Shown: positions 44,735-53,482 of the stretch, in pieces
Position numbering within the stretch: position 1 is the first letter of the stretch
Layout: the number at the start of each line of letters is the position of its first letter
Assembly: GCA_002328585.1 (NCBI GenBank)
Contig: DCUV01000042.1
Span: 1 to 64,000 of the forward strand
Source: Spirochaetia bacterium UBA2205
Lineage (GTDB): Bacteria; Spirochaetota; UBA4802; UB4802
DNA: 64,000 nt
Direction: 5' to 3'
The notes under the pieces: generated by a model
What the model was told of the DNA's origin: nothing
What the model saw: only the letters and a program-made list of their open reading frames with translations
The model's database searches: none
Translations under genes and position numbers: made by a program

Positions 44735-45683
44735 GTTTTTTACCGGTTAAAAATGCCATGGCATCATAGGCGGTTACTTCAGGTATTTCTTCCATCGGGA
44801 TGTGTCCAGTACCCTCGTACACCTTGAAGGTTGCATAGGGCAATGCTTTCTGCCATTTGGGGAACTCAGTAGTATAGGGAATCCATATATCCTTTGTGCC
44901 CCACATGACCATGATGGGACAGTGTATATCAGTTAAGCCTTTTGAAAGGTCTTCCCGTTTTGAATATTCTTTCATAACCATAAAGATGTCTATCCATGCG
45001 CTTTTATTCCCCTCTCTTTGCGAAAGCTCAAAATATCGGTCAACCACTTCCTTTGTTACCTTGCTCTGATCACCATACACTTCATGAACAGCTTTATTGA
45101 TAAAATAGCGGGGCATCACACTGCGCGCAAACGGGCGTACCAAACCGTTTGTGGAAAATTTTAAAAGCCACGGCATTTCCTGCGGGAAACCAACTGAATC
45201 AATTAAGATTAATTTTTCAACTTTTTGCGGATATTTTAACGCAAATTGCCATGCCATATAACCGCCAAGTGAATTCCCTGCAATTGAAAGTTTTTGTATT
45301 GAAAGCTGCTTAAGCATTTTGTTAATAAGTTCAACATAATACTCGGGTGTATAATTGCCGGATGGAATGGGGCCGGTTAAACCAAAACATGGTGCATCCA
45401 CGCGGATTATTCTGTAATCATCTTTTAATAGAGCTACCCAGCCGTCCCATGTGTGAAGAGAAGCACAAACTCCATGTAAAAGCAATAAAACGGGGGCATC
45501 CTTATTCCCTTCATCACGGTAATGGATTGCTACATCATCAACCACAATAAAGTGTGAAGAGGTGCTGGCATATTTTTTCTTTAATTCATCTACGGGTATG
45601 CTGCGTATCCCTAATGAGGTGCAGCCTGGCAATAACATTAAAAAGGCAAACAGCAATGCCATTGGGCGATAGTTACTGTGCAT
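44718..45683 (-). CDS. Alpha/beta-hydrolase lipoprotein
   Basis: A 321-residue protein with a lipobox FLMLLPGC (Cys about residue 21), so it is anchored in a membrane. The hydrolase core is clear: LLLLHGVCASLHTWDGW holds the oxyanion loop; AGNSLGGYMAWQFALKYP has the nucleophile Ser; VMWGTKDIWIP carries the acid Asp; and GTGHIPMEEIPE the His. The best fit is an esterase or haloalkane-dehalogenase-like lipase. It has a GGAGG site 5 bases before its ATG, and the GCGATAGTTACTGT word lies across codons 4-8 of this gene. Substrate unknown. Confidence 0.88.
   Translation of the reverse strand: MHSNYRPMALLFAFLMLLPGCTSLGIRSIPVDELKKKYASTSSHFIVVDDVAIHYRDEGNKDAPVLLLLHGVCASLHTWDGWVALLKDDYRIIRVDAPCFGLTGPIPSGNYTPEYYVELINKMLKQLSIQKLSIAGNSLGGYMAWQFALKYPQKVEKLILIDSVGFPQEMPWLLKFSTNGLVRPFARSVMPRYFINKAVHEVYGDQSKVTKEVVDRYFELSQREGNKSAWIDIFMVMKEYSKREDLSKGLTDIHCPIMVMWGTKDIWIPYTTEFPKWQKALPYATFKVYEGTGHIPMEEIPEVTAYDAMAFLTGKKLTAGN
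45666..45679 (+). repeat. Copy of the 14-base dispersed word GCGATAGTTACTGT
   Basis: Exact copy inside the minus-strand hydrolase start region, on the plus strand; in the protein frame it codes for N-Y-R. Flanks match the intergenic copy at 22138. Confidence 0.75.
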
Positions 45684-45841
45684 GATAACCTCCGCTAAAA
45701 ATATAGTAATAATAACAATATAATTTCAGGATGTTGGTCACATGTATAAATATAACCGACGAATCAGTATTTATGTGACTGCTGGAAAAAGTCAATAATA
45801 ATAAAAGCGCTTCACCATAAATTTTTATCAGTGAATACCAT

Positions 45842-46132
45842 TGTCATTCAGAAGGACGCAGTACTGAAGCTACTATTCGTTCACTCTCACAAAAGACAAT
45901 ATACTTCGTCTGCGTTTCAGGATGACATATGACAACAGTGTCATGCTGAAGGAGCGTTAGCGACTGAAGCATCTATTTTTTATATAATGCCACAATTCTT
46001 CGCCACCACCTCAGAATGACATGCCAATGCTGTCATTCCGGGCTTGACCTGGAATCTCAATAATTAACCTTAGATCCTTAAACAAGGTAAGGACATGATT
46101 CAGGACAACTTTCTACGTTTAAGGATGACACA
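45842..46132. repeat. Cluster of GTCATTC/GTCATCC intergenic elements
   Basis: About 290 gene-free bases packed with short elements: TGTCATTC (45842), TTTCAGGATGACA, TGTCATGCTGAAGGAGCG followed by TTAGCGACTGAAGCATCT, CAGAATGACA, and TGTCATTCCGGGCTTGACC with TGGAATCTC, ending AAGGATGACA. The GATGACA/TGTCATC pairs give several hairpins. Such elements are known as dispersed intergenic repeats in many bacterial phyla. Their role is unknown. Confidence 0.6.
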
Positions 46133-46214
46133 ATGGAAGATAAAAATTAATTTAAAAAATTTTGAAAAATTTAGATAAACGACTTGACTTTTCCATAATC
46201 ATTGTATTTATTTA

Positions 46215-46388
46215 TAAGTAGAAGAGTAAGTTTTAGGTTTTTTACAACTCTAAGTTCTTACTGTTCTGTCCGCAAGTATCATTGCGGAAAGATGAGTTTG
46301 GTACACAATGTACCACAGGTTTAAGGCTTATGGTTTTCCAGAAAAGAAAGAGGATGAAGTTCCCGAAATTTCATCCTCTTTCTTTTTT
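46215..46388 (+). ncRNA. Candidate structured small RNA or leader with its own promoter and terminator
   Basis: A gene-free stretch between the repeats and DUF167. A TTGACT (46184-46189) with an AT-rich -10 region (TATTTA, 46209-46214, spacer 19) precedes it. Inside are two perfect hairpins, CCGCAA/TTGCGG (46270-46275/46282-46287) and GGTACA/TGTACC (46100+: 46300-46105 offset; that is 46300-46305 and 46309-46314). A strong terminator follows at 46342-46388. I saw no conserved 6S, SRP, tmRNA or RNase P signature. It may be an independent RNA or an attenuated leader for the DUF167 gene 90 bases on. Confidence 0.45.
46342..46388 (+). terminator. Rho-independent terminator
   Basis: GAAAGAGGATGAA (46346-46358) pairs perfectly with TTCATCCTCTTTC (46370-46382). 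An A-run precedes it and a T-run (46383-46388) follows. No protein gene in this orientation ends just upstream, so it most likely ends a non-coding transcript. Confidence 0.88.
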
Positions 46389-46482
46389 ATTATAGCTCGG
46401 AAACGTATTGACATGCAAGTGGTAATGGTATAGAGTGATGTATACTATAGCTGTATCGTCGATAAGGCAATGGTATGTAATC

Positions 46483-46782
46483 ATGGATGAGTGTATGCTT
46501 TCTATAAAGGTTATCCCCAAATCATCAAAGAATAGCATCGAATGTGCCGATGGTGTGTATCGGGTTCATGTAAATGCTCCTCCTGTGGATGAGAAGGCAA
46601 ATAAATCATTAATAGCATTTTTAGCAAAAGTACTTGATGTGCCAAAATCTTCAGTAACTATCGCACATGGACAAAAAGCCCGTAATAAAAATGTTAAAAT
46701 TACAGGACTTGATGCTGAAGCGGTAAAATTGAGGATTGAAAATTTTGCACGGCGGAAAGCCCAGCGGAAATACAATGAATAG
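46483..46782 (+). CDS. DUF167 family protein (YggU-like)
   Basis: A small protein of about 99 residues. MLSIKVIPKSSKN, YRVHVNAPPVDEKANKSLIAFLA and VTIAHGQKARNKNVKI are the standard DUF167 motifs (E. coli YggU). The fold is known but the function is not. The in-frame ATG at 46435 would add 16 residues without a good ribosome binding site; the ATG at 46483 is closer to the family start, but no strong site precedes either. The stop overlaps the next lipoprotein start (ATGAATAG). Confidence 0.85.
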   Translation: MDECMLSIKVIPKSSKNSIECADGVYRVHVNAPPVDEKANKSLIAFLAKVLDVPKSSVTIAHGQKARNKNVKITGLDAEAVKLRIENFARRKAQRKYNE

Positions 46783-47170
46783 TAAAAACACAAACTATGG
46801 TATATATTGCATTGCAATTATTCTGTGCCTTCACTATTTTGCCTGCTCATCAGGCAGTACGGTAGCAGTGAAAGAAGGGTGCATTGATAACAATGTGCTG
46901 CGCCTTGTTGTTTATATACCGTATAATGAATTGCCCCAAAAGAAGCTTGCCAGCGATGAGCTGCTGACTATAGCTTTGCAAAGGTCTGAGCATCGATACC
47001 AGCAAATTATTGTTAACGTGTTGCAGTTAAGTGGTGGAAAACGTGGTGAATTGTCCCCTTCATATAGCAACCGTACTATTGCATTAAAACAAAAGAGAGC
47101 AGATGGATACCTTATCATGGTTGATTATGTTCTGCACGATGAAATTGCACAACTTTTACAATGCAGATAA
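46775..47170 (+). CDS. Small lipoprotein of unknown function
   Basis: A 131-residue product starting at the ATG at 46775, which overlaps the end of DUF167 by 8 bases. The signal is MNSKNTNYGIYCIAIILCLH with lipobox YFAC. The mature part has a YIPYNELPQKK stretch and a C-terminal half with LLTIALQRSEHRYQQI. No domain is recognised. Coupling to the DUF167 gene suggests they are expressed together. Its end overlaps an upstream extension of the methyltransferase frame. Confidence 0.6.
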   Translation: MNSKNTNYGIYCIAIILCLHYFACSSGSTVAVKEGCIDNNVLRLVVYIPYNELPQKKLASDELLTIALQRSEHRYQQIIVNVLQLSGGKRGELSPSYSNRTIALKQKRADGYLIMVDYVLHDEIAQLLQCR

Positions 47171-47183
47171 ACTTTATTGTACT

Positions 47184-48008
47184 ATGGCATTGAAACCTTT
47201 AAAGACAGAGGACAGTACCTACACATTTTTTGATGATGAGTACAGTGAAGCCATGCATTCCCTTTCGGGTGCTTACAGGGAAGCGCTGTACATGCATGTG
47301 CTCCCTTCAAGGGTGCTGGAAAAAGAAGGTACCGTGTGTGTGCTGGATGTTGGTTTAGGATTGGGATACAATGTGCTGGCGCTGTTGTATGAAGCAAGGA
47401 AAAGAAATGACAATGCTTTTTATCATATTGTTTCATTTGAAAAAAATCCCGCTATACCATGCACCATGGAAACAATAATGTTTCATGATGACAGAGATGA
47501 ACTGTATAAGCTCATCATAAGGGCAGCTATAGAAAAAGAGGTAACCACTGCATGGTATAACCATGTTGTTTTATACGGCGATGCTCGTAAGCTCATTGCA
47601 TCCATGCCAGAAGATTATTTTGATGCTGTGTTCCATGATCCCTTCTCACCGGCAAAAAATCCTGAATTGTGGACAGTAGATTTTTTTAAAAAGATATATC
47701 ACGTATGCAGGGATGATGGTATTGTTACCACCTATTCTGCGGCATTCCATATACGCGCTGCAATGCATCAGGCTGGTTTTAGAGTGGGCATTGGTCCACA
47801 GGTGGGACGCAAAAAAGAAGGAACTATCGCCACAAGGAAAAATGCAGATGTTGTTCCATTGGGCGATGATTATTTTACTGCATTAAAAACTATGGCTAAA
47901 GCTATTCCTTTTACTGATGAATTGCTGTGTGATGATCCGGAGTTGATACGGCAGCGACGTCATGAAGCAATGCATGATTTTAAAAAAGATCATCAAGCTC
48001 TTGAATAA
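47184..48008 (+). CDS. MnmC-like SAM-dependent methyltransferase (Methyltransf_30)
   Basis: A product of about 274 residues from the ATG at 47184, where the family begins (MALKPLKTEDSTYTFFDDEY); the frame is open further upstream to 47103 but would overlap the lipoprotein. SAM motif: VCVLDVGLGLGYNVLALLYEA. FHDPFSPAKNPELWTVDFFKK is the DxFxPxxNPELW signature of the MnmC methyltransferase domain. VTTYSAAFHIRAAMHQAGF is the last conserved block. In enteric bacteria this domain is fused to an FAD oxidase and finishes mnm5s2U34 in tRNA. Here it is stand-alone, as in several phyla. The 3' end overlaps the convergent 574-residue protein gene by 29 bases. Confidence 0.87.
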   Translation: MALKPLKTEDSTYTFFDDEYSEAMHSLSGAYREALYMHVLPSRVLEKEGTVCVLDVGLGLGYNVLALLYEARKRNDNAFYHIVSFEKNPAIPCTMETIMFHDDRDELYKLIIRAAIEKEVTTAWYNHVVLYGDARKLIASMPEDYFDAVFHDPFSPAKNPELWTVDFFKKIYHVCRDDGIVTTYSAAFHIRAAMHQAGFRVGIGPQVGRKKEGTIATRKNADVVPLGDDYFTALKTMAKAIPFTDELLCDDPELIRQRRHEAMHDFKKDHQALE

Positions 48009-49704
48009 CCGATGATGATTCTTTTTTGGTAGAGGTATTCCCTGTCTCAGAGGCTGACGATGATTTTTCATTTTGCTGTACCATAGCTAACGGTGTTTCA
48101 CCTTCTTTAAATTCAACATCGCCTGCCAGATCGCCTTCCTGAAGCCTGAATGAAAGGGCACATGCATAAAAGTATGCCAGGTGAATGGCTTCATATACCT
48201 TTTTATCCTGTAGCAGATGAGCCGATTCAACATTGAGATCAAACTCAAGAAAATCCTGTGGATTATCAACAATTTTATGTTCCTCATCCATATCTTTTAT
48301 TAAGATATCCAATTCTGCTGTAATTGCATCCATGATTGATTTGGTAACCATACGCATGTTTTTTGACTGCACTTTTTTCTTTTTTTCAAGTTGTGTCAGT
48401 ATCCTGGTATATTCAATATATTGTGCATTGCTCATGGGTTTTTCTGAACGTATGCGTTCGTATGTTTCCAGTATGTGCATATATTCCTGAAAACTCTCAG
48501 TAATTTTTCGCAGTTCATTGTAAAGGTCAGCTAGCCTGTTTTTATAATCAATCTTGCCTGATTCGGTAAATTGAATATTATATTTAATTTTATTGGTAGT
48601 GAGCACAATAGAAAATTCATCGTCAAATTTTTTAAAAAGCACATACGTAATAGCAGCCTTATCAGCCGGGTTGGGTTGAACACTGGAATTATTTTTAAAT
48701 AATGTCATAATATCATTGGTTGATATATTCATAAGGGAAATCCCTTTAATGATATGCGGAGGTATTGAGGTGGTTTGCTCCTGTGTTTCAGCTTCTTGTT
48801 GCTGAGATGCTTCCTGGTTTGACTGTATTGCTTTTCTTTTTCCGGGAAGATCATCCTGAGTTATCTGCATGATAGTTTGTACATAGGGATTTGTTATGTC
48901 AATGTAGACGTTGTAGTAATAACAGATTATTATGTGAAGACGCGGAAGTAATTTATAGAATGTTGTGTACAGGCTGTTACGGATAAATTTTTTCCTTTCA
49001 TAGTATACAGAAGATTTTTGTTTTTCGATAGTTCCCAGCGTATCGTATGCAGCACGGTATGCCAGTTCAATTAATTCAATATATGGATAAAGAATATACA
49101 AACTTCTGTATATTGGGATGATGTGATTTTTAAGTTTTGATGTACTTACCGGCTCATTTTGCTGGATTATTTCTTCGATCTCGGTGAATCGCGTTCTGTC
49201 AAATATATTGGATATCATTACTATAAGTTCATAATAAAGGGGATTGACAGCATCTAATTTTGCTATAATCTGCTTGCTGTATTGTGGATTAAATAGATAA
49301 AAATATTGCACCTGAAATTGCAGCAGTGCTGTTTTATAATCATGTATTACGTTGTAACAAAATCGATGCTTAAATGTGTCAGCAGAAAATCCGGTAACAC
49401 CAAGAAATAATAATCGTAAACGTATAAACAGGTGCGAAAGCTTTTTCTGAAGCCACGTTTCAAACACTACTTCATGTTTTATTTGAGGTTGTTTTGATTC
49501 CTTAACAGTATTTTTTGCGGGATATGTTCTTTTTGTACTGGTGGTTACTGTCGGTACTCTTTTTTTTAATTTAATCTGTTGACTGTCATGTTCATTAACG
49601 ACCTTACCGCCCGACTGTACAAACTTATCAAACATCTGTTTACGGGTTTTATCGTCTAATTCGTCAACCTTGATGTTTTCTTTTGTTCTATCTACTTTTT
49701 TCAT
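47980..49704 (-). CDS. Large protein of unknown function with a disordered N-terminus and helical core
   Basis: A 574-residue cytoplasmic protein: no signal peptide, charged N-terminus (MKKVDRTKENIKVDELDD), and a QMFDKFVQSGGKVVNEHD element followed by about 60 disordered basic residues. The core (about 85-300) is rich in aromatic and helical segments (IPIYRSLYILYPYIELIELAYRA, split by short loops). A low-complexity Gln/Glu linker (about 303-325) and a second helical half with LEKKKKVQSKNMRMV follow. The tail is Ser-rich (SSSASETGNTSTKKESSS). I recognise no family; it resembles spirochaete-specific proteins of unknown role. It is monocistronic and convergent with the MnmC-like gene. Confidence 0.75.
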   Translation of the reverse strand: MKKVDRTKENIKVDELDDKTRKQMFDKFVQSGGKVVNEHDSQQIKLKKRVPTVTTSTKRTYPAKNTVKESKQPQIKHEVVFETWLQKKLSHLFIRLRLLFLGVTGFSADTFKHRFCYNVIHDYKTALLQFQVQYFYLFNPQYSKQIIAKLDAVNPLYYELIVMISNIFDRTRFTEIEEIIQQNEPVSTSKLKNHIIPIYRSLYILYPYIELIELAYRAAYDTLGTIEKQKSSVYYERKKFIRNSLYTTFYKLLPRLHIIICYYYNVYIDITNPYVQTIMQITQDDLPGKRKAIQSNQEASQQQEAETQEQTTSIPPHIIKGISLMNISTNDIMTLFKNNSSVQPNPADKAAITYVLFKKFDDEFSIVLTTNKIKYNIQFTESGKIDYKNRLADLYNELRKITESFQEYMHILETYERIRSEKPMSNAQYIEYTRILTQLEKKKKVQSKNMRMVTKSIMDAITAELDILIKDMDEEHKIVDNPQDFLEFDLNVESAHLLQDKKVYEAIHLAYFYACALSFRLQEGDLAGDVEFKEGETPLAMVQQNEKSSSASETGNTSTKKESSSVIQELDDLF

Positions 49705-49913
49705 GATGCTTTGCTCTATTAATAAATATACATACCATATAATGTGTATGTCAACAACATTACAGGTTTTATTTTATATGTGGTTGCATTATGCACTGCT
49801 ATGGATAACAATCTGAAAAAATCTTGTAAAAAAAATGCTATAACTGTATAAATTGTTACATAGCATTAAAGAATTACTATTATATACTATACCATAATAA
49901 TTGAGGCAACGTG

Positions 49914-50309
49914 ATGATTTCATTTCAGGTTTCCACAGGCAGAAAAGAAGAACTCATTAATATCACTGCTAAAGTGGCGGATGGTGTTAGTAAATCATCT
50001 ATTGATAGCGGCTTATGTGTTGTGTATGTTCCTCATACAACAGCGGCAGTCACTATTAATGAAAATGCGGACCCTGCAGTGTCCCAGGACATTTTACTGG
50101 GACTATCGCACATGAAATTAGAGTCGTTGCATTTTGCGCATTTAGAAGGAAATTCCCCTGCGCATATTAAATCGTCACTGATTGGCTGCTCAGTAAGTGT
50201 CATTGTCGAGAAAGGGCGCTTACAGCTTGGGACATGGCAGGGGATATTTTTTTGTGAATTTGATGGTCCGCGCACCCGTAAGGTTATGGTGCAATGTATT
50301 GGAACATAA
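49914..50309 (+). CDS. YjbQ family protein (UPF0047), secondary thiamine-phosphate synthase-like
   Basis: A protein of about 131 residues. VPHTTAAVTINENADPAVSQDIL, GNSPAHIKSSLIG and QLGTWQGIFFCEFDGPRTRKV are the family signatures, including conserved histidine and acidic residues at the active cleft. In E. coli YjbQ has weak thiamine-phosphate synthase activity; the true role is unsettled. I start it at the ATG at 49914, since GAGG lies 7 bases before it; the GTG just upstream (49911) is possible. Confidence 0.92.
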   Translation: MISFQVSTGRKEELINITAKVADGVSKSSIDSGLCVVYVPHTTAAVTINENADPAVSQDILLGLSHMKLESLHFAHLEGNSPAHIKSSLIGCSVSVIVEKGRLQLGTWQGIFFCEFDGPRTRKVMVQCIGT

Positions 50310-50404
50310 CAGTGTAATTTTTTGTTTTTTATGCTTTCCTGTACTACAATAGGATAGTATAAATAGTATAAAGAACTATCGTATAAAATATGATGAGGTG
50401 CACG

Positions 50405-51259
50405 ATGAATTATTTTACCGGTACTGATGAGTATGTTCTTTCGCAGGAACTGAAGGATAATGTAAATGTTGCTATAGCATTGGGCAGGCCATTATTGGTA
50501 AAAGGGGAGCCAGGGACGGGGAAAACACTCCTGGCGCACTCCATTGCCAGAGGATTGGGAAAACGTTTATTGGTTTGGAATATAAAATCAACAACAAAGG
50601 CTCAGGAAGGTTTATATGTATATGATACGGTGCAGCGTTTAAACGATGCGCGGTTTGGTGATAAGGATGTTTCCAACATTAAACAGTATATTAAGCTGGG
50701 GAAGCTGGGCGAATCATTTGCAGCAGAAGAGCAGGTGGTTCTTTTAATAGATGAAATAGATAAAGCGGATATTGAATTCCCCAATGACCTTCTGCACGAG
50801 CTTGATATCATGAATTTTTATATACCTGAAACAGGTGAGACGATAGCCGCACAGCACCGGCCAATTGTCATTATAACTTCTAATAGCGAAAAGGAACTGC
50901 CCGATCCATTTTTACGGCGCTGTGTATTCCACTATATTGCATTTCCTGATGAAGAGCTTATGGAGAAGATTGTACGGGTACATTTTCCGGATATAGAGAA
51001 GAAGCTGCTCCGTGAATGTTTGAAGAAATTTTACTGGATTCGGCAGTTTGACATGTTGCGGAAAAAACCATCAACAAGCGAACTTGTTGACTGGATACAG
51101 GCTCTTAAAATAGGCGGTGTATCAATAAAAAAAATAGAGGATGAGATACCATTTATTGGAACACTCTTAAAGAAAAAAGAAGATATTGATGTTGTAGCAA
51201 ACTCGGGCAAAACACATTATGCCTACAACAGCAGCATAAGGACGCGCGATGTTTATTAA
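50405..51259 (+). CDS. MoxR-type AAA+ ATPase
   Basis: A protein of about 284 residues. I start at the ATG at 50405 (GAGGTG 5-6 bases upstream), rather than the ATG at 50390. Walker A GEPGTGKTLLAHSIA, Walker B VVLLIDEIDKAD, sensor 1 IVIITSNSEKELP and arginine finger FLRRCVFHYI are present, so the ATPase looks active. MoxR ATPases work as chaperones that fit metals or cofactors into, or remodel, a VWA-domain partner. The VWA gene follows with an 11-base overlap. The target of the pair is unknown. Confidence 0.92.
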   Translation: MNYFTGTDEYVLSQELKDNVNVAIALGRPLLVKGEPGTGKTLLAHSIARGLGKRLLVWNIKSTTKAQEGLYVYDTVQRLNDARFGDKDVSNIKQYIKLGKLGESFAAEEQVVLLIDEIDKADIEFPNDLLHELDIMNFYIPETGETIAAQHRPIVIITSNSEKELPDPFLRRCVFHYIAFPDEELMEKIVRVHFPDIEKKLLRECLKKFYWIRQFDMLRKKPSTSELVDWIQALKIGGVSIKKIEDEIPFIGTLLKKKEDIDVVANSGKTHYAYNSSIRTRDVY

Positions 51260-52439
51260 TTTTTTCTTTAACCTTAAAGCGCAGGGCGTGCCTGTTTCCA
51301 TCCATGAGTGGATGGCTCTCCATGAGGCGCTGGTGCTTAATCTAAACGATGTAAGCCTGACTAAATTTTATTATATGGCACGGGCTATTCTTGTGAAGAA
51401 TGAAGTATTGTATGACCGATACGATATTGCATTTCTGGATACATTTAAGGATGTTGAAACCACTGATGAATTGCTTGAACAAATTTTAGAAGGTTTAAAA
51501 AAGGTAAAGGAACTTCATCTAACCGAGGAGGAAAAGCGTCAGGTTGAAAAGCTCAATTTAGATGAAGTTCTGCGCAATTTTGAGGAACAACTGCGGCAGG
51601 GACATTATAAAAATCATGTTGGTGGTAATAAAGCCATTGGTACCGGAGGACGTTCTACCCAGGGGGCATGGGGATATAATCCTGCGGGTATCAGAATTGG
51701 ACAGGGTGTATCACGGCATAAAAGCGCAGTGCAGATTGCTGAAAAGCGTGAATTTAAAAACTATTCCAATCAGATCATCCTTGATACACGGCAGATGAGG
51801 GTGGCACTGTCGCATCTGCGTTCATTATTGCCTATTGGTCCCGAAGAACATCTGGATGTTGAGCAAACCGTTGATGCTACCAGTAAAAATGCAGGTGAGC
51901 TGGAGCTTATATGGAAAAAGAAAGAAAAAAAGGCAGCAAAGCTTATTTTACTCATGGATGCGGGCGGTTCAATGACTCCTTATGCCAGGCTGGTTGAAAG
52001 GCTTTTTTCAGCAGCATCTTCGCAAATCAGTAAATTAAAATACTTTTATTTTCACAATTGTATTTATCAGGATTTATGGAAGGATATTGAACGCTCAGAG
52101 AGCATAAGCACTGTTGACTTTTTAAAGAATACCGATAAAGACTATAAGCTTATCATTGTAGGCGATGCTGAAATGGCGCCATCAGAACTGACATGGGCAA
52201 ACGGTGCTATTGATTATTGGTACCATAATGATATTCCTGGCATTGTATGGCTGCAGCGGTTGCGTGAAACATTTAAGTATTCACTATGGCTTAATCCTAT
52301 CCCGCAGCGTTCATGGGATTATATCCAGACTACGCGGATGATAAAAAATATATTCCCCATGTTTGAACTTACCCTGGAAGGGCTTGATGAAGCAATCAAG
52401 CATTTAATATCAGGGAAGGTATTGCAAAAAGCTGTGTAA
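51249..52439 (+). CDS. VWA-domain (CoxE-like) protein, partner of the MoxR ATPase
   Basis: A 396-residue protein: helical N-terminal part (SIHEWMALHEALVLNLND, FYYMARAILVKNE), an HYKNHVGGNKAIGTGGRST stretch and a C-terminal VWA-like domain. The metal site reads LLMDAGGSMTP, a D-x-G-x-S variant of the usual DxSxS. LIIVGDAEMAPSEL holds a later acidic residue, as in the CoxE-type family. The gene overlaps the MoxR gene by 11 bases, so the two are coupled. Such pairs assemble metal centres or macromolecular complexes; no obvious client is next door. The variant site may be common in this subfamily. Confidence 0.9.
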   Translation: MFINFFFNLKAQGVPVSIHEWMALHEALVLNLNDVSLTKFYYMARAILVKNEVLYDRYDIAFLDTFKDVETTDELLEQILEGLKKVKELHLTEEEKRQVEKLNLDEVLRNFEEQLRQGHYKNHVGGNKAIGTGGRSTQGAWGYNPAGIRIGQGVSRHKSAVQIAEKREFKNYSNQIILDTRQMRVALSHLRSLLPIGPEEHLDVEQTVDATSKNAGELELIWKKKEKKAAKLILLMDAGGSMTPYARLVERLFSAASSQISKLKYFYFHNCIYQDLWKDIERSESISTVDFLKNTDKDYKLIIVGDAEMAPSELTWANGAIDYWYHNDIPGIVWLQRLRETFKYSLWLNPIPQRSWDYIQTTRMIKNIFPMFELTLEGLDEAIKHLISGKVLQKAV

Positions 52440-52453
52440 AAGGTTATGCCTTT

Positions 52454-53482
52454 TTACTGAAGTGATTGTTGCAATTCTAATTTTGTTACTGCCCGTTCAC
52501 GATATTCACGTGCTTTTTGGTGATCAGGGTTAATAAGGAGTACTATATCCCATTCGGCAATAGCAGCCTTAAAGTTATCCTGCTCATAGTAGGTAACGCC
52601 ATTTTGATAGTAGGTGTTTATGTTTGCCTCTAATCTGGTTTTAATGGTTGAAAGATAATTTGTGGTATTCCTGTATCCCGGCTCATTGTTGTCAATTTGT
52701 TTAAATGCCCTGTAGGCTGCTACATAATCTCCTTTTTTGTACGCTTTTTCACCGTTCGCATAGAGATCATTGAGATTTTCAATTCGTTTAATATCTTTTA
52801 CTATCGATTGAGCTTTTTCATCCCATGGATTGACAGCAAGTGCTTTATTACAATATTTCTTTGCAAGAGCAGGATTTTTCTTCTTAGCCGTTTCTGCTTT
52901 TGATGTGTAAGGATATGAATTGTTATCAAGCTGGTTTTTTATCCTTGCCTTTAATGTTTTCAACTCAAGACTATTGGGATCAAATAGCTCAGCTTTATTA
53001 CAATTTTGATAAGCAGCGATATATCTCTTCTTTTCATATTGTTTCTTTGCAGTCGCGTAATATGTATTATATTTTTTTGTTGCATACTTTGAACTGCGTA
53101 TATTTGAAATCTGTTGTTTAACATCTTTATAATCAGGATCGCGCTGTTCGGCTTGCAAAAATTGAATCAACGCATTTTCTAAATTGCCCTGGCGCTTATA
53201 TCTTATACCAGCATCATAATATACTTTGCTCCTTTTTTGCAGCGCTTCTGTTGTAATGATTAAATATTGCTTTGCCCCTGAATGCTGAGGATCAATAGAA
53301 AGCACCGTTTCAAAATGTTCTTTCGCATTTTTATAATCACCCTGTTTATAGAGCTGGATACCTTCCTGATAATTTTCATTTATCTTCTTCTTCTGCTGCC
53401 TGTATACTGTTGCGCATCCTGAACTGGTTATGACAATACTTGCAACTATCAATAATGAAAGTAATCGGAATATTTTTTGCAT
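52454..53482 (-). CDS. TPR-repeat lipoprotein
   Basis: A 342-residue lipoprotein. The signal ends VITSSGC (Cys about residue 23). At least seven TPR-like units fill the rest, e.g. YQEGIQLYKQGDYKNAKEHF, YYDAGIRYKRQGNLENALIQ, YKKGDYVAAYRAFKQID, YYQNGVTYYEQDNFKAAIAEW and VLLINPDHQKAREYRERA. TPR repeats mediate protein contacts. Similar lipoproteins sit in outer-membrane assembly systems, but no partner can be named. It ends 15 bases from the convergent VWA gene. Confidence 0.88.
   Translation of the reverse strand: MQKIFRLLSLLIVASIVITSSGCATVYRQQKKKINENYQEGIQLYKQGDYKNAKEHFETVLSIDPQHSGAKQYLIITTEALQKRSKVYYDAGIRYKRQGNLENALIQFLQAEQRDPDYKDVKQQISNIRSSKYATKKYNTYYATAKKQYEKKRYIAAYQNCNKAELFDPNSLELKTLKARIKNQLDNNSYPYTSKAETAKKKNPALAKKYCNKALAVNPWDEKAQSIVKDIKRIENLNDLYANGEKAYKKGDYVAAYRAFKQIDNNEPGYRNTTNYLSTIKTRLEANINTYYQNGVTYYEQDNFKAAIAEWDIVLLINPDHQKAREYRERAVTKLELQQSLQ

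Noticed and set aside
45842..46132. CRISPR array
   Set aside because: The repeats differ in length, orientation and spacing; they are dispersed intergenic elements, not regular direct repeats.
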